Positions 31,518 through 41,441 of a stretch of 53,113 nt of DNA are shown in pieces. Every line of letters begins with the position of its first letter. Position 1 is the stretch's first letter. The notes beneath the pieces are model-generated. The model searched no databases and was not told the origin of the DNA. It was given only the letters and a program-made list of their open reading frames with translations. The stretch spans positions 1-53,113 of the IMG/VR virus record IMGVR_UViG_3300045283_000190; one strand, written 5' to 3'. Position numbers and translations under genes: made by a program. This stretch comes from a virus.

Positions 31518-32651
31518 ATGAGCAGAGCTTCAGAGCGACGCGATGCGCGCAAGCTGCGCAAGAAAGGGCCGACGCAGGCTGAGTATGGCGGCAACGCAGG
31601 CGCCAAGGCCGAGATGCGCACGGAGCTACGCGGGCAAGACCGTGACGCCAAGCTCCGCGAGAAGGACGAATACAAGCAGGTCACCGAGCAGCGCACGGAC
31701 TCGCAGGGCAAGGCCAAGCAAGGAGAGCGTGAGCGGCGCACAAGCTCCGGCCTTGCGGGGCAATCGCTGAACACGCTCGAGGGCTCAGCCGCGCGCAACG
31801 ACATCGGCGTAGGAGCCGCTGGCGCACGCGACCTGCGCAACACCGCGCTCGCTCAGGACCAGCTGACAGGGACCGCAGAGAGAGTGCTCGGGCAGCGTGC
31901 CAACGCCCTCGCCGGCAGCCCCACGATCGGGCAGGCGACGGACACGGCGCTGGCGGCCAACCGCCTCAACGCGCGTGACCAACTGGCGCAGCAGATCGGA
32001 CTACAGAACCGCCAGGCGCGCGGGCTCGCGGGCTCGATGGGCGAGGGCGGGGCGCTCGCGATGCAGCAGGCCATGGCGTCGGCGGGCGCGGGAGCCGCTG
32101 ACCTCGCGGCGATGAACCAGACCGAGCAGAACCAGCTGGCGGCCAAGATGCGCTTCGACGCGGCGGCGCAGCAGCGCGGCGAGGACGTCGACACCGCGAA
32201 CCTGGGGCTACAGGCGCGCATGGGCGCCGCCGAGCAGGAGCGCGCGGCACAGCTCGGGTTTGCCGGGCAGTCTGCGCAGGAGAACTACAACGCCGGGCTC
32301 GCGCAGACGGCGGCGCTGCAGAACGTCGCAGCGCAGCGCAACAACGCAGCGCAGCTCGCAACGCAGAACGCGCTCTCGACGGGGCAGCAGGCGAACGCGA
32401 TGAGCGCAGGCACGTACGGCGCGGCGGCGCAGAACAAGCAGCAGGCGCAAGAGATGAAGTACGGCTTCGACGACCGGCTCTACAACGTGGAGCAAGGGCA
32501 GAACCAGGCGGCCTACGAGTCGGCGATGAACCGCAGCGCGGCGGCGAAGCTTGGCAAGGCGGCGCAGTTCGGCACCAATCTCAAGGCGACGTTCGATGCG
32601 TTCGACATGGGGCCGACGCGCAAGCTCCTCGGCGCCACGAAGGCGGAGTGA
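31518..32651 (+). CDS. Ejection protein (Ala/Gln/Asn-rich)
   Basis: 377 residues. A basic N-terminus is followed by a long low-complexity helical region rich in Ala, Gln and Asn (QNRQARGLAGSMGEGGALAMQQ, LQNVAAQRNNAAQLA), typical of P22 gp7/T7 gp14-type proteins carried inside the head and ejected with DNA to build a channel across the envelope. Confidence 0.72.
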   Translation: MSRASERRDARKLRKKGPTQAEYGGNAGAKAEMRTELRGQDRDAKLREKDEYKQVTEQRTDSQGKAKQGERERRTSSGLAGQSLNTLEGSAARNDIGVGAAGARDLRNTALAQDQLTGTAERVLGQRANALAGSPTIGQATDTALAANRLNARDQLAQQIGLQNRQARGLAGSMGEGGALAMQQAMASAGAGAADLAAMNQTEQNQLAAKMRFDAAAQQRGEDVDTANLGLQARMGAAEQERAAQLGFAGQSAQENYNAGLAQTAALQNVAAQRNNAAQLATQNALSTGQQANAMSAGTYGAAAQNKQQAQEMKYGFDDRLYNVEQGQNQAAYESAMNRSAAAKLGKAAQFGTNLKATFDAFDMGPTRKLLGATKAE

Positions 32652-32654
32652 CCC

Positions 32655-32999
32655 ATGTTCAACCTCGCAATCCTGGACAAGGCGAAGTCGATCGTCTCGG
32701 GCGACATGCCGACTGCACAGCGCGTGCAGAACGGCGCAGAGGTGGTGGGCGCGGTGGCGGACATGGCGGGAGCGGCGCAGGCACGAAGCGCCAACCCCGC
32801 GAACGCTGCAGAGGCGCGAGGCCAGCTCATGAACACGCAGGCCGTCCAGACGCTCAAGACGGCAGCGAGCGCGGTCGCGTCGTACTTCACGGGCGGGCTG
32901 AGCGCGGTGGCGCAGAACGTGGGCCTCGGGATGGTTGCGAAGAACAACCCGCAAGCAGCGGGCCTCGCGGGTGTGGCGTCGAAGGTATTTGGAGGCTGA
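32655..32999 (+). CDS. Small internal virion protein
   Basis: 114 residues, Ala/Gly-rich with a hydrophobic C-terminal half (TAASAVASYFTGGLSAVAQNVGLGM). It lies between ejection proteins and is probably one of them. Confidence 0.6.
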   Translation: MFNLAILDKAKSIVSGDMPTAQRVQNGAEVVGAVADMAGAAQARSANPANAAEARGQLMNTQAVQTLKTAASAVASYFTGGLSAVAQNVGLGMVAKNNPQAAGLAGVASKVFGG

Positions 33000-33002
33000 A
33001 TC

Positions 33003-36000
33003 ATGCCGGGCGGACAGGACGCGGGTGTAGATAGCGGGCTGGCTCGCCGCTACTCGATCTTTGACGACGACGACGCGCTCGCGCAGGCTCCTCCTGCCGC
33101 GCCTGCTCCTGCCCGCGACGCGGGCTCGGTGGTGGACGCAGCCCGGCGCGTACAGCAGGTGCGCGACGCGGGAACGGTCACCCAGCCCGCCCGCGTCGAG
33201 GCGCCCATGCGCGACGCAGGCGCGCCACCACCAGCGCGCGGCGGCAGCGTGCCGGTCCTCGCGGAGCCTGGGCCGACGCCAGCACCAGCGTCCTACTGGG
33301 CGCAGCTCGAGGACCATCGCGGGCAGCTGCACCGCGTCGAGGCAAGCTCGATCAAGGAGATCAACCGGCAGTTCGACGAGCTCGAGGCGCGCACGCAGGC
33401 CGAGGGCGGCAGGGATGCACACGTGACCGTCTCGGACGCGGACGATGCGTCCATGAGTGATCTGATCTCGCCTGCGTTCGCTGCGTACAAGCGCAAGCTC
33501 AAGGCAGGGCGCGCGGACGGCGGCGTGAGCGGTTCCGGGGGGGTGGAGCTGCGCGTCCGACCTGTCCGCGAGGCAGACGCTGGGGCACCTGCGGTGGACG
33601 CAGGGGCACCCGCGCAGGAGCCTGACGCAGGGGCACCGCCACCGCCGGCGCGCGGCGCAGAGGATGCGGGCTCCGTGCTGAGCGCCGCGCGGCGTGTGCA
33701 AGAGGTGCGCGATGCGGGTGCGGCGGTCACAGCGCCGGGACGCGCACCCGCGCGCTACTGGGCGCTACTCGAGGACCACCGCGGCAAGCAGCATCGTCTC
33801 GAAGCCCGCTCTGTTGGGGAGGTCCGCCGTCAGTTCCGCGAGCTCGAGGATCTCACGCAGGACGAGGGCGGTCCGGGCGCGTATGTGCTGGTCTCGGACG
33901 GGGACGACGCGTCACTGAGTGACCTGACCTCTCCTGAGTACGCGGCCGAGCTGCGCAAGCGCAAGGCGAGCCGGGATGCTGGCGTGGTGGCGCAGCGCGG
34001 GGCGGCTCCGAGCTCCGAGGATGTGGTGTTCTCGCCGGACGAGGTGGCGCCGGTACGCGTGCCATCTCGTCGGGACGCGGGGGCAGCTCCGAGCCCAGCC
34101 GATGACATGACGTTCACGCTGGACGAGGTGGAGCCTGTCGTCGCGCGACCTCGGCGGGACGCGGGTACGCCGGCGGTGCGGCGCGTGGCCACGGTGGTGG
34201 ACGCGCCCGAGCAAGAGATGGGACCGCCTGCGCTTGAGAGGGCGACGGTGGACGCGCCCGAGCAAGAGATGGGACCGCCTGTCCTGCACGAGCGAGCGCC
34301 CACCGATGCAGGGGTGGCTGCCTCGCGCGCTGCGCTGACGGACGCAGGGGCAGAGCCCATCGCGCGGACTGTGCAGGCACGGGACATCGTGGCGGCGGGA
34401 CCTCCACCACCGAGGGATGCGGGCGCCGTGAGGGCGGTTGCGCGCTCGGTGAACGACCCGCGCGACCCGAGAGCTCCAGTGATGCAGCTGCGCGGCAGCA
34501 GCCCCGAGGAGGTCGACAGGCTCGAGTCTGCCTACATGCGTACGCGCGCGCCGGACGCGGGTGTTCCGCCTTCCTACGAGGGCCTGCACACGCCGTCAGG
34601 GCAGCCTGCGCGCGGCATGTCGGCGACGGTGGTCGCGCCCAACGGCTCCCAGCTGCGGCTCACGGACGACTCGCCGGAGAGCTTGGCGCGCTACTTCGAG
34701 TTCACGGACCGTCACGGGACCGACGTCGACCTGGTGGGCGAGCCCTACCTGATGGAGAAGCTCCGCGAGGCGCAGGCGCATCGTGGCGACGCTGGCACGC
34801 GCACGATGGATGCCGGCGTCGCGAAGGCCTCGACGTCGGCGCTGATGGACGCTGGGCGCACGACCGAGGACGCGGCAGCATCGCCGGTCGATGCCACGCG
34901 GCGGGCTGCGGAGGTGGTGCGGGATGCGGGACAGGCTGCGGCGCGCGCGCTGCCTGATGCAGGCGGCAATGCCTATGGTGCGCTCGAGCCGGGGAACATC
35001 GACCTCACGCGGCGCCCGCACGTACGCAACGCGGACGGCAGCGTTAGCACTGTCTACAGCATGGGGACCGAGATCAACGGCAAGCAGTACCTCATCCCGC
35101 TGGTGCACGACGACGGCTACATCATGACGCCGGACCAGGGCATCGCGGAGTTTGAGCGCACGGGCAAGCACCTGGGCGTGTACGCGTCGCCCGAGGACTC
35201 TGACCGTGCGGCGCAGGCGATCCACGAGGACCAAGAACGCAACCCGCCCATCGATACGCTCACGGAGAAGGACGACGGCGGCATCGCGCGCGTGGCGCAG
35301 GCGGCGCGCGTCGTGAGCGACGCAGGCACAGAGGTAGACGCAGGCAACGTCAACAAGCTGCCAGAGCGCGAGCCGCGTGCGGAGCTCGACACGGGCGCAC
35401 GTGCGGACATCGCTGCCGCGGCGCCGGCGCAAGAGCAGGGACCGCCCCCAGACCTGCCTCTCGACACGACGCTCGCGCCGCACGCGCAGGAAAAGCAGAT
35501 GCTCGAAGGCGAGAAGCGCGTCGCGGACGTGCGCGTCCAGCGCGCCGAGGGCGCCGCGGAGGGCGCGGGCAAGGTCGCGGAGCAGTACGGCAAGATGGCC
35601 GAGCGCAGCGCGGGCGATGAGGAGCGCATGCGGCAGACGGTGACCGACGCACGAAGGCGCGCCGGCACGCTCGAGCAGCGGATGGTCGGACTGATGGACC
35701 ACATCGAGTTCGAGGAGCACGGCAAGCCCAAGCGCGACACGCTCCATCTGATCATGTCGATTCTCACCTCCGTGCTGCTGGCGAAGCTTCCTGGGGGCGC
35801 TGCAGCGGCCAAGATGATTATGCAGGCCATGCCAACGGCCACGAACAAGTGGGCCGAACGTCTGAGCGGAGACCGGGAGGCGTACGACAGGCTCGCGCGG
35901 ATGTACGGGCTCAGCTCGCATGCCAACGCGAGCGAGCTCGAGCAGGAGGCCATGCTGTCCGCCGCAGGCGCCGGCACACTCAAGGCTGGGCTCAACAGCA

Positions 36001-37268
36001 TCATCAACAGCAACGCGAGCGAGGACGCCAAGAAGCTTGCGCGCGAGACGCTCGAGCTCGCGAACAATCAGATCCGAGGCCACGCGCGCGACATCGGCTC
36101 GCGCGAGCTGCGCAACGCCTATGCGCAGCTGCCCCTCGAGAGCCTGCAATCGATGGATGACGCGAACCAGCTGGGGGCCGAGGGCCAGGCGGTGCTGCAC
36201 GAAAAGCGCAAGGTGCAGCAGGCAGAGCGCAAGGCGGAGATCGACGCCCAGAAGGGCGTGACCGACATCGAGGAGGCGCCCGTTCGCAGGAAGAAGCTCG
36301 AAGGCGAGGTCGCGGCAGAGCAGGCCGAGGCGCCGCTGCGACAGAAGAAGATGGAGAACGAGAACGCGGAGGCGCCGCTACGACAGAAGGCGCTCGAGGC
36401 AGAGGTAAGGCTCAAGAACGCGAATGCGCTCGAGGCAGAGGCGCGCGCCAAGTTCGGGCCGAAGCACAGCGACCGCGAGACGCAGCTGGACGTTCTCACG
36501 CGTTCCGGCTCGCAGTCGTTCGAGCGCCTGGCGAAGATGGCCAAGGCGGGCAAGACGCTGCCCACGAGCGCGATGGCGCTCGGCGCGACGCTCTCGAAGC
36601 TCGACCCCAACGACGCGCAGACGCGGCGCGACGTCGGGCTCTTGCTGAGCCTGGTGCTGCGCAACGAGTCGGGCGCGGTGATCGGCGAGAACGAGTGGGA
36701 CCAGCGGTTCAACGAGCTCGGTCTCAACTCGACGAACGAGGGCATCCGGCGCAACGCGCTCTCGGGCCTCTTGCAGAGCTTCGAGGGCATGGACCGGCTG
36801 CAGTTCCTCAGCTCCATCGACTGGAGCAAGGACCCGCCCAACGCGATCACGGCGAAGATCCTCGCGGAGGCTACGGCGCGGCAAAAGGCGCAGGAGGGCG
36901 CGGGCGAGCGCAACGCGACCGAGGGGCAGACGGGGCGAGGTGCGGGCCGCGTCACGGGCAAGGGGCCAGCTGCCCCTGCGCCGGCTGCGGAGCCGAAGGA
37001 CCCGCAGCTCGAGGCCAAGCGTGGCTTCGATGCGCGGGAGCTCGCGGCGCGCATGAAGCTTACCGAGGCGGCACGCTCCTCGACGCCTGCGGTGATGAAG
37101 GTCTACAACGAGGAGAACGAGGAGCGGAAGGCTGGTGGAGACGTCCTGTTCGAGGCGCTACGCCGCGACTACACGCTGACACCGAAGCCCCGGGCCATGC
37201 TCGACTACTATCGCGGCATTCGCGAGGCGCGACAGCGCGGCAAGGCACCCGCGGGCGGGGCGAGATAG
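33003..37268 (+). CDS. Large ejection protein with DAG repeats
   Basis: 1421 residues. The first 780 hold 23 copies of the tripeptide DAG, mostly as RDAG or (V/P/T)DAG, in Pro/Ala-rich linkers. Two copies of an 80-residue domain, about 98-178 and 252-330 (YWAxLEDHRGxxHRxEA, later VSDxDDASxSDL), are embedded there. Residues about 664-745 (GNIDLTRRPHVRNADGSVSTV, YIMTPDQGIAEFERTGKHLGVY) match a segment seen in many phage internal virion proteins. The C-terminal half is helical with coiled coils. No transglycosylase site is visible. Confidence 0.75.
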   Translation: MPGGQDAGVDSGLARRYSIFDDDDALAQAPPAAPAPARDAGSVVDAARRVQQVRDAGTVTQPARVEAPMRDAGAPPPARGGSVPVLAEPGPTPAPASYWAQLEDHRGQLHRVEASSIKEINRQFDELEARTQAEGGRDAHVTVSDADDASMSDLISPAFAAYKRKLKAGRADGGVSGSGGVELRVRPVREADAGAPAVDAGAPAQEPDAGAPPPPARGAEDAGSVLSAARRVQEVRDAGAAVTAPGRAPARYWALLEDHRGKQHRLEARSVGEVRRQFRELEDLTQDEGGPGAYVLVSDGDDASLSDLTSPEYAAELRKRKASRDAGVVAQRGAAPSSEDVVFSPDEVAPVRVPSRRDAGAAPSPADDMTFTLDEVEPVVARPRRDAGTPAVRRVATVVDAPEQEMGPPALERATVDAPEQEMGPPVLHERAPTDAGVAASRAALTDAGAEPIARTVQARDIVAAGPPPPRDAGAVRAVARSVNDPRDPRAPVMQLRGSSPEEVDRLESAYMRTRAPDAGVPPSYEGLHTPSGQPARGMSATVVAPNGSQLRLTDDSPESLARYFEFTDRHGTDVDLVGEPYLMEKLREAQAHRGDAGTRTMDAGVAKASTSALMDAGRTTEDAAASPVDATRRAAEVVRDAGQAAARALPDAGGNAYGALEPGNIDLTRRPHVRNADGSVSTVYSMGTEINGKQYLIPLVHDDGYIMTPDQGIAEFERTGKHLGVYASPEDSDRAAQAIHEDQERNPPIDTLTEKDDGGIARVAQAARVVSDAGTEVDAGNVNKLPEREPRAELDTGARADIAAAAPAQEQGPPPDLPLDTTLAPHAQEKQMLEGEKRVADVRVQRAEGAAEGAGKVAEQYGKMAERSAGDEERMRQTVTDARRRAGTLEQRMVGLMDHIEFEEHGKPKRDTLHLIMSILTSVLLAKLPGGAAAAKMIMQAMPTATNKWAERLSGDREAYDRLARMYGLSSHANASELEQEAMLSAAGAGTLKAGLNSIINSNASEDAKKLARETLELANNQIRGHARDIGSRELRNAYAQLPLESLQSMDDANQLGAEGQAVLHEKRKVQQAERKAEIDAQKGVTDIEEAPVRRKKLEGEVAAEQAEAPLRQKKMENENAEAPLRQKALEAEVRLKNANALEAEARAKFGPKHSDRETQLDVLTRSGSQSFERLAKMAKAGKTLPTSAMALGATLSKLDPNDAQTRRDVGLLLSLVLRNESGAVIGENEWDQRFNELGLNSTNEGIRRNALSGLLQSFEGMDRLQFLSSIDWSKDPPNAITAKILAEATARQKAQEGAGERNATEGQTGRGAGRVTGKGPAAPAPAAEPKDPQLEAKRGFDARELAARMKLTEAARSSTPAVMKVYNEENEERKAGGDVLFEALRRDYTLTPKPRAMLDYYRGIREARQRGKAPAGGAR

Positions 37269-37271
37269 GCC

Positions 37272-40200
37272 ATGCCTGGCAAAGACGACAAGGCTTCGCC
37301 GCTCACACCCGAAGGAGCGTTCGGCCCGCAAGACTACCCGGACGCGGATGCGTTCGACGCGCTCCTTCGCGGGGAGGCTGAGCCGCTGCCCGCGGAGGCT
37401 GCGCCTGAGCCGGCAGAGCCTGAGCCAGCGCTTGAGGCAGCCCCCGAGCCTGAGCCTGAGCCTGAGCCTGTCGCGGAGGAGCCGGCGGAGGCTTCGCCGT
37501 GGGAGAACCTCGACGACGCGGCGTTCGACGCGCTTCTGCGCGAGCCTATCCCGGAGGGCGAGGCGCTGCCGACGCCAGCTCCCCCACCGCTTCCCCCGGC
37601 GCAGTCGATCGTCGATGAGGTCCCGTACGTGCTGCCGGTGGTGCCGGGGCGCGTGCCGCGCATCCCGCTCACACCGCCCGAGACACCGCCCGCCGCGCCA
37701 GCGCCGACCGAGGCGTCCGAGAGCTTGGCTGCGCTGCCCTACGTGCAGCAGCAGGGGCAAGAGCGCATCACAACGCTCGAGGAGGAGGTCGCACGCCTGC
37801 GGGCGGAGATCGAGAAGGGGCGTGCGCCTCCCCCCGAGGCGACCCCGTTCCCTCCGCGGCGTATGCAGCGCGGGCAGACCGGCACGGGCACCGACTGGGG
37901 TGCGGTCGGCCTCGGGGGCGTGCAGACGCTTCCGAGCCTGCGGCAGCCCGAGCTCGAGCGCGGCGCCGGGCCTGGGACGGGCATCGACCTACAGGGCGAC
38001 ATCCGGGCCGCTGCGGACCGCGAGATGACCAGGGAGGCGGATTTCCAGCAGCAGTATGGAGGACCCGCGCGCACGGCGGCTGCGGCGGGCCTCGGGCTCC
38101 TACGCGGCGCGACGTTCGGCTTCAGCGACCCGGCGCTGGCGGGTGTGCGTGCGCTCGGTGGCGCAGCGATCGGGGACGAGTCGTTTTCGGACGCGTATGC
38201 AGCGGCGCGGGCGGAGATCGACAAGACACGCGCTGCCAGCCCCTGGGTGAGCGGCCTGACCGAGGCGGGTGGCGCCATCGCGCCAGCCTTCCTCACGGGC
38301 GGCGCAGGCGCTGCAGGAGCGCTTGCGCGCGCAACGCCAGCGGGGGCGGTGGCGAGGCTGGGAGAGAGCCTCGCGGCCAGCCAGGCGGCAAGAGCGGCCG
38401 CACAGGGAGCCGGCCCCATCATGGCGGGGGCGCGCGGGCTCGGCGCGGCGGGTGCGGCGGAGGGCGTGATCGGCGGGCTCGGGGTGGGCGCGTCCGAGTC
38501 GATGCGGCCGGGCATGACGCCGGGGCAAGCCGCAGAGAACCTCGCGTGGTCGGCGGGCACGAGCGGCGTGCTGGGCGGCGTGCTGGGCGGCGTGATCGGC
38601 GGCGGCGTGGGGGCGCTTCGTCGCGGCGCGGGCGCGGCGGATGAGCTGCTCGACCCGGCGCACTTCACCGAGCGGCCGCTTCCCACGGTCGAACCGTCCG
38701 ACGTGCCGATGTCCGACCTGCGGGCGACGGCGCAGGTGATGGGGGGCAACCGCAACACGGACACGGTGCTGGACGAGCTCACGGCGGCAGACACGCGCAC
38801 CAAGTACACGCGCAACGTCGAGGACGTGCGCATGGCGGAGGGTGGCCACGAGAAGATGCTGCAGCGCGAGACGCGCGCGGCGGTCAAAGACCTCAAGCGC
38901 TGGTTTCAGCTGCGCAAGAAGCTCGACGACGACGCAGGGGTTGGTCAGAAGAAGTCCGTCAACAGCTTCAACGAGACGGACAACCGCCCGCTGTACGAGC
39001 CGAGCGGCAAGCAGGGCGAGCTCGACTTCGAGGCGCCAGACTTCGGCGGCGTGCCTGCCGACCTGCCCAACTCGCAGGCGGCCAAGGCCGAGTTCGATGG
39101 GATGTTCGCGAACCTGCGCACGCTGGTAGACGAGTTCGTGTCGAACCCGGATGCGCCGCCTCCGCGAGGGGAGGTGCTGCGCGCGTCGCGCATTGCGAAC
39201 ATGCTCGAAGAGACGCATGCGCAGATTACCGACGACCTGATCGACGGCAAGGTGGGGAGCGCGTTCGCGCGCTACACCGAGGACGTGCGCGGACGGCTGC
39301 TCGGGGACGCGAGCAAGATGCTCGAGTCAGACCAGGGAAGCGACCGGATGCGCGAGTTTTTGCGCACGCTGATTCACGAGTCGGGTCGCATCGAGGACAC
39401 GATCAAGAACCCGCATGCGGTGGAGCTGTCGAAGCGGTTCCCGCGCGCGCAGGAGGCGCAGCGGGCGCTCGAGACGCAGTTCGCGCGTCTGCGGGCGAAG
39501 GTCGACGACTATGTGGGCGTGGTTGGCGAGGAGGCGCTCTCTCGCGGAGACCCGACGTCGTTCCGCATCATTCAGCGTATTCGTCAGATCCTCGACGTGC
39601 AGCAGGCGAGCACGAATCGGTTCTTGGGCAAGGGCGACATCGGCGGCGCTTATGGCGCGTTCGACCAGGGCGTGAAGGCGGCGATCGGGAAAGAGGTCGG
39701 CAAGGCCAAGAGCGGCGACCTGCGCGAGTTCCTGCGCGACCTGACGACCGAGCCGATGAACTTTCTCGAGGGCCGCAACGCGAGCGGCACGAAGGTGACG
39801 AGTCTGTGGGACCAGTACATCGACGGGCGTGATGCGATCAAGCGTGTCTTGCGGCGCATCGAGGAGATCAAGGCAGAGCCCGGCGCGTACAAAGGCTCCC
39901 CGAAGGCGAAGGCGGCAGTCGACCGCGTGGCCAACCGGATCAAGCGGGTGTTCCGCGATGGCGAGATGACCGGCTGGCAGTCGACCGGGTATCTCGACGA
40001 CCTGCGCAAGCAGATCAACCAGACGGCCAATAGCACCGCGCAGTGGGACCCGACGCTGCCCGAGACGGGGCACACGAAGGGTCTGCTCTCGTCCCTGCTC
40101 GCGGAGGACGAGACCTGGGAAGCACTCAGCCTCGCCGAGCGGCAGAACATCGGCAACAAGCCATGGTCGAGGGCGATCAGCACCGCGAACGACAGCGAGT

Positions 40201-41438
40201 GGTCTCAGTTCTTCTCGACGGGACCCGAGCGCGCTCCGAACGACTGGGACAACTTGCAGCAGGCGGACAGCGCCGCGGTCAAGCGGCTGTACAACAACCT
40301 CGGGGACGCGGCGAACATGCGCGACGAGCAGGCGTATCGGCTCAACCTTCGCGATGGTGCGGCCGACGCGGAGGCGCGGGTGCGTGCGTGGGGCGGCGAG
40401 GCGATGAAGCCTGACGCGAAGGAGCTCGTGGACCTCTCGCGGACGCTCGAGTCGCGTGCGGATCTCATGGCGAAGGCGCGCGCCTCGAAGCTCGAGGGGG
40501 AGAAGTTTCTCGCGGGTGCGCCTGGGTTCGAGACGCTTACCGGCGCGGCAGCGGGTGGGGCCGGCGCGCTTACTGGCATGGTCGGCGGGCCGCTCGGGAT
40601 GGCGGGCATGGCAGCGGTCGGCGGCGCTGCGGGCGCGCAGTTTCCGAAGTGGCACAAGGCATGGATTCGCGCGGTAGCGGAGGCGCAGGGAGGCAATGGG
40701 CAGGCGCTCACCGAGCGCGCTCGCAAGCTGGTCAGCGCGGCGCGTAAGGGGCTGCTCGGGGCGAGTCGGGCTGCGGACGCGGCAGCGCCTGCGGGCGTGC
40801 ACGTGCCGCTCGCGCTCGCGCGGCTGGCGACGGAGAAGCAGGTGCGCGACAAGGTGGAGGAGGCGCGCAGGGTAAGCGACCCGCAGTCTCCCGAATACCG
40901 GGCGCTGGTGGAGCAGGCGGCGCAGATCGAGCAGGTGGACCCGGAGACGGCTGACCAGATGGTGCAGCTCGAGCAGCGACGCGCCGCGGCTGTGAATGCA
41001 GTCGCTCCGGGCGACGGCACCAAGATCGACCCGACCACGGAGCGCAAGCTGACGAGAGCAGTCACGGCGGCGTACTTCCCCGAGAACACGCTTCGCCGCA
41101 TGTCGGACGGCGTGGCGACGGCGGACGAGGCGCAGACGCTCAAGCAGGTGTACCCGCAGATGTACGATGCCTTCGTCGCGGAGGTGAAGGCGCAGATCGA
41201 CGCGCAGGGACCGCCCAAGAACCGGGCCGGGGAGCTGATGCTGTTCAAGCAAGCCGGAATCGCAGCGCGGTCGACGCTCGGCCAGGAGCAGCTGCGCCAG
41301 CAGCAGGTCATCGCCAAGTCCGCGGCCGGGGAAGAGGCGCAGCCTGAGCGCGGCGCGGTCCGCGAGCGCGTCAGCCAGACCTACAAGATGGACCCGGATC
41401 GCTACACGACGAAGTCCGATCGCATCATGAGCGAGTGA
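37272..41438 (+). CDS. Large ejection protein (membrane-inserting type)
   Basis: 1388 residues. The N-terminus is Pro/Glu-rich and carries DADAFDALLRGE and DDAAFDALLREP, like the membrane protein at 1465. A short coiled coil (about 160-180) follows. A long Gly/Ala-rich stretch (about 255-450, with TAAAAGLGLLRGATFGFSDPALAGV and VLGGVLGGVIGGGVGAL) could enter a membrane. The rest is long helices. This is the composition of P22 gp16/gp20- or T7 gp16-type ejection proteins. No nuclease or peptidoglycan hydrolase motif was recognised. Confidence 0.72.
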   Translation: MPGKDDKASPLTPEGAFGPQDYPDADAFDALLRGEAEPLPAEAAPEPAEPEPALEAAPEPEPEPEPVAEEPAEASPWENLDDAAFDALLREPIPEGEALPTPAPPPLPPAQSIVDEVPYVLPVVPGRVPRIPLTPPETPPAAPAPTEASESLAALPYVQQQGQERITTLEEEVARLRAEIEKGRAPPPEATPFPPRRMQRGQTGTGTDWGAVGLGGVQTLPSLRQPELERGAGPGTGIDLQGDIRAAADREMTREADFQQQYGGPARTAAAAGLGLLRGATFGFSDPALAGVRALGGAAIGDESFSDAYAAARAEIDKTRAASPWVSGLTEAGGAIAPAFLTGGAGAAGALARATPAGAVARLGESLAASQAARAAAQGAGPIMAGARGLGAAGAAEGVIGGLGVGASESMRPGMTPGQAAENLAWSAGTSGVLGGVLGGVIGGGVGALRRGAGAADELLDPAHFTERPLPTVEPSDVPMSDLRATAQVMGGNRNTDTVLDELTAADTRTKYTRNVEDVRMAEGGHEKMLQRETRAAVKDLKRWFQLRKKLDDDAGVGQKKSVNSFNETDNRPLYEPSGKQGELDFEAPDFGGVPADLPNSQAAKAEFDGMFANLRTLVDEFVSNPDAPPPRGEVLRASRIANMLEETHAQITDDLIDGKVGSAFARYTEDVRGRLLGDASKMLESDQGSDRMREFLRTLIHESGRIEDTIKNPHAVELSKRFPRAQEAQRALETQFARLRAKVDDYVGVVGEEALSRGDPTSFRIIQRIRQILDVQQASTNRFLGKGDIGGAYGAFDQGVKAAIGKEVGKAKSGDLREFLRDLTTEPMNFLEGRNASGTKVTSLWDQYIDGRDAIKRVLRRIEEIKAEPGAYKGSPKAKAAVDRVANRIKRVFRDGEMTGWQSTGYLDDLRKQINQTANSTAQWDPTLPETGHTKGLLSSLLAEDETWEALSLAERQNIGNKPWSRAISTANDSEWSQFFSTGPERAPNDWDNLQQADSAAVKRLYNNLGDAANMRDEQAYRLNLRDGAADAEARVRAWGGEAMKPDAKELVDLSRTLESRADLMAKARASKLEGEKFLAGAPGFETLTGAAAGGAGALTGMVGGPLGMAGMAAVGGAAGAQFPKWHKAWIRAVAEAQGGNGQALTERARKLVSAARKGLLGASRAADAAAPAGVHVPLALARLATEKQVRDKVEEARRVSDPQSPEYRALVEQAAQIEQVDPETADQMVQLEQRRAAAVNAVAPGDGTKIDPTTERKLTRAVTAAYFPENTLRRMSDGVATADEAQTLKQVYPQMYDAFVAEVKAQIDAQGPPKNRAGELMLFKQAGIAARSTLGQEQLRQQQVIAKSAAGEEAQPERGAVRERVSQTYKMDPDRYTTKSDRIMSE

Positions 41439-41441
41439 GTC

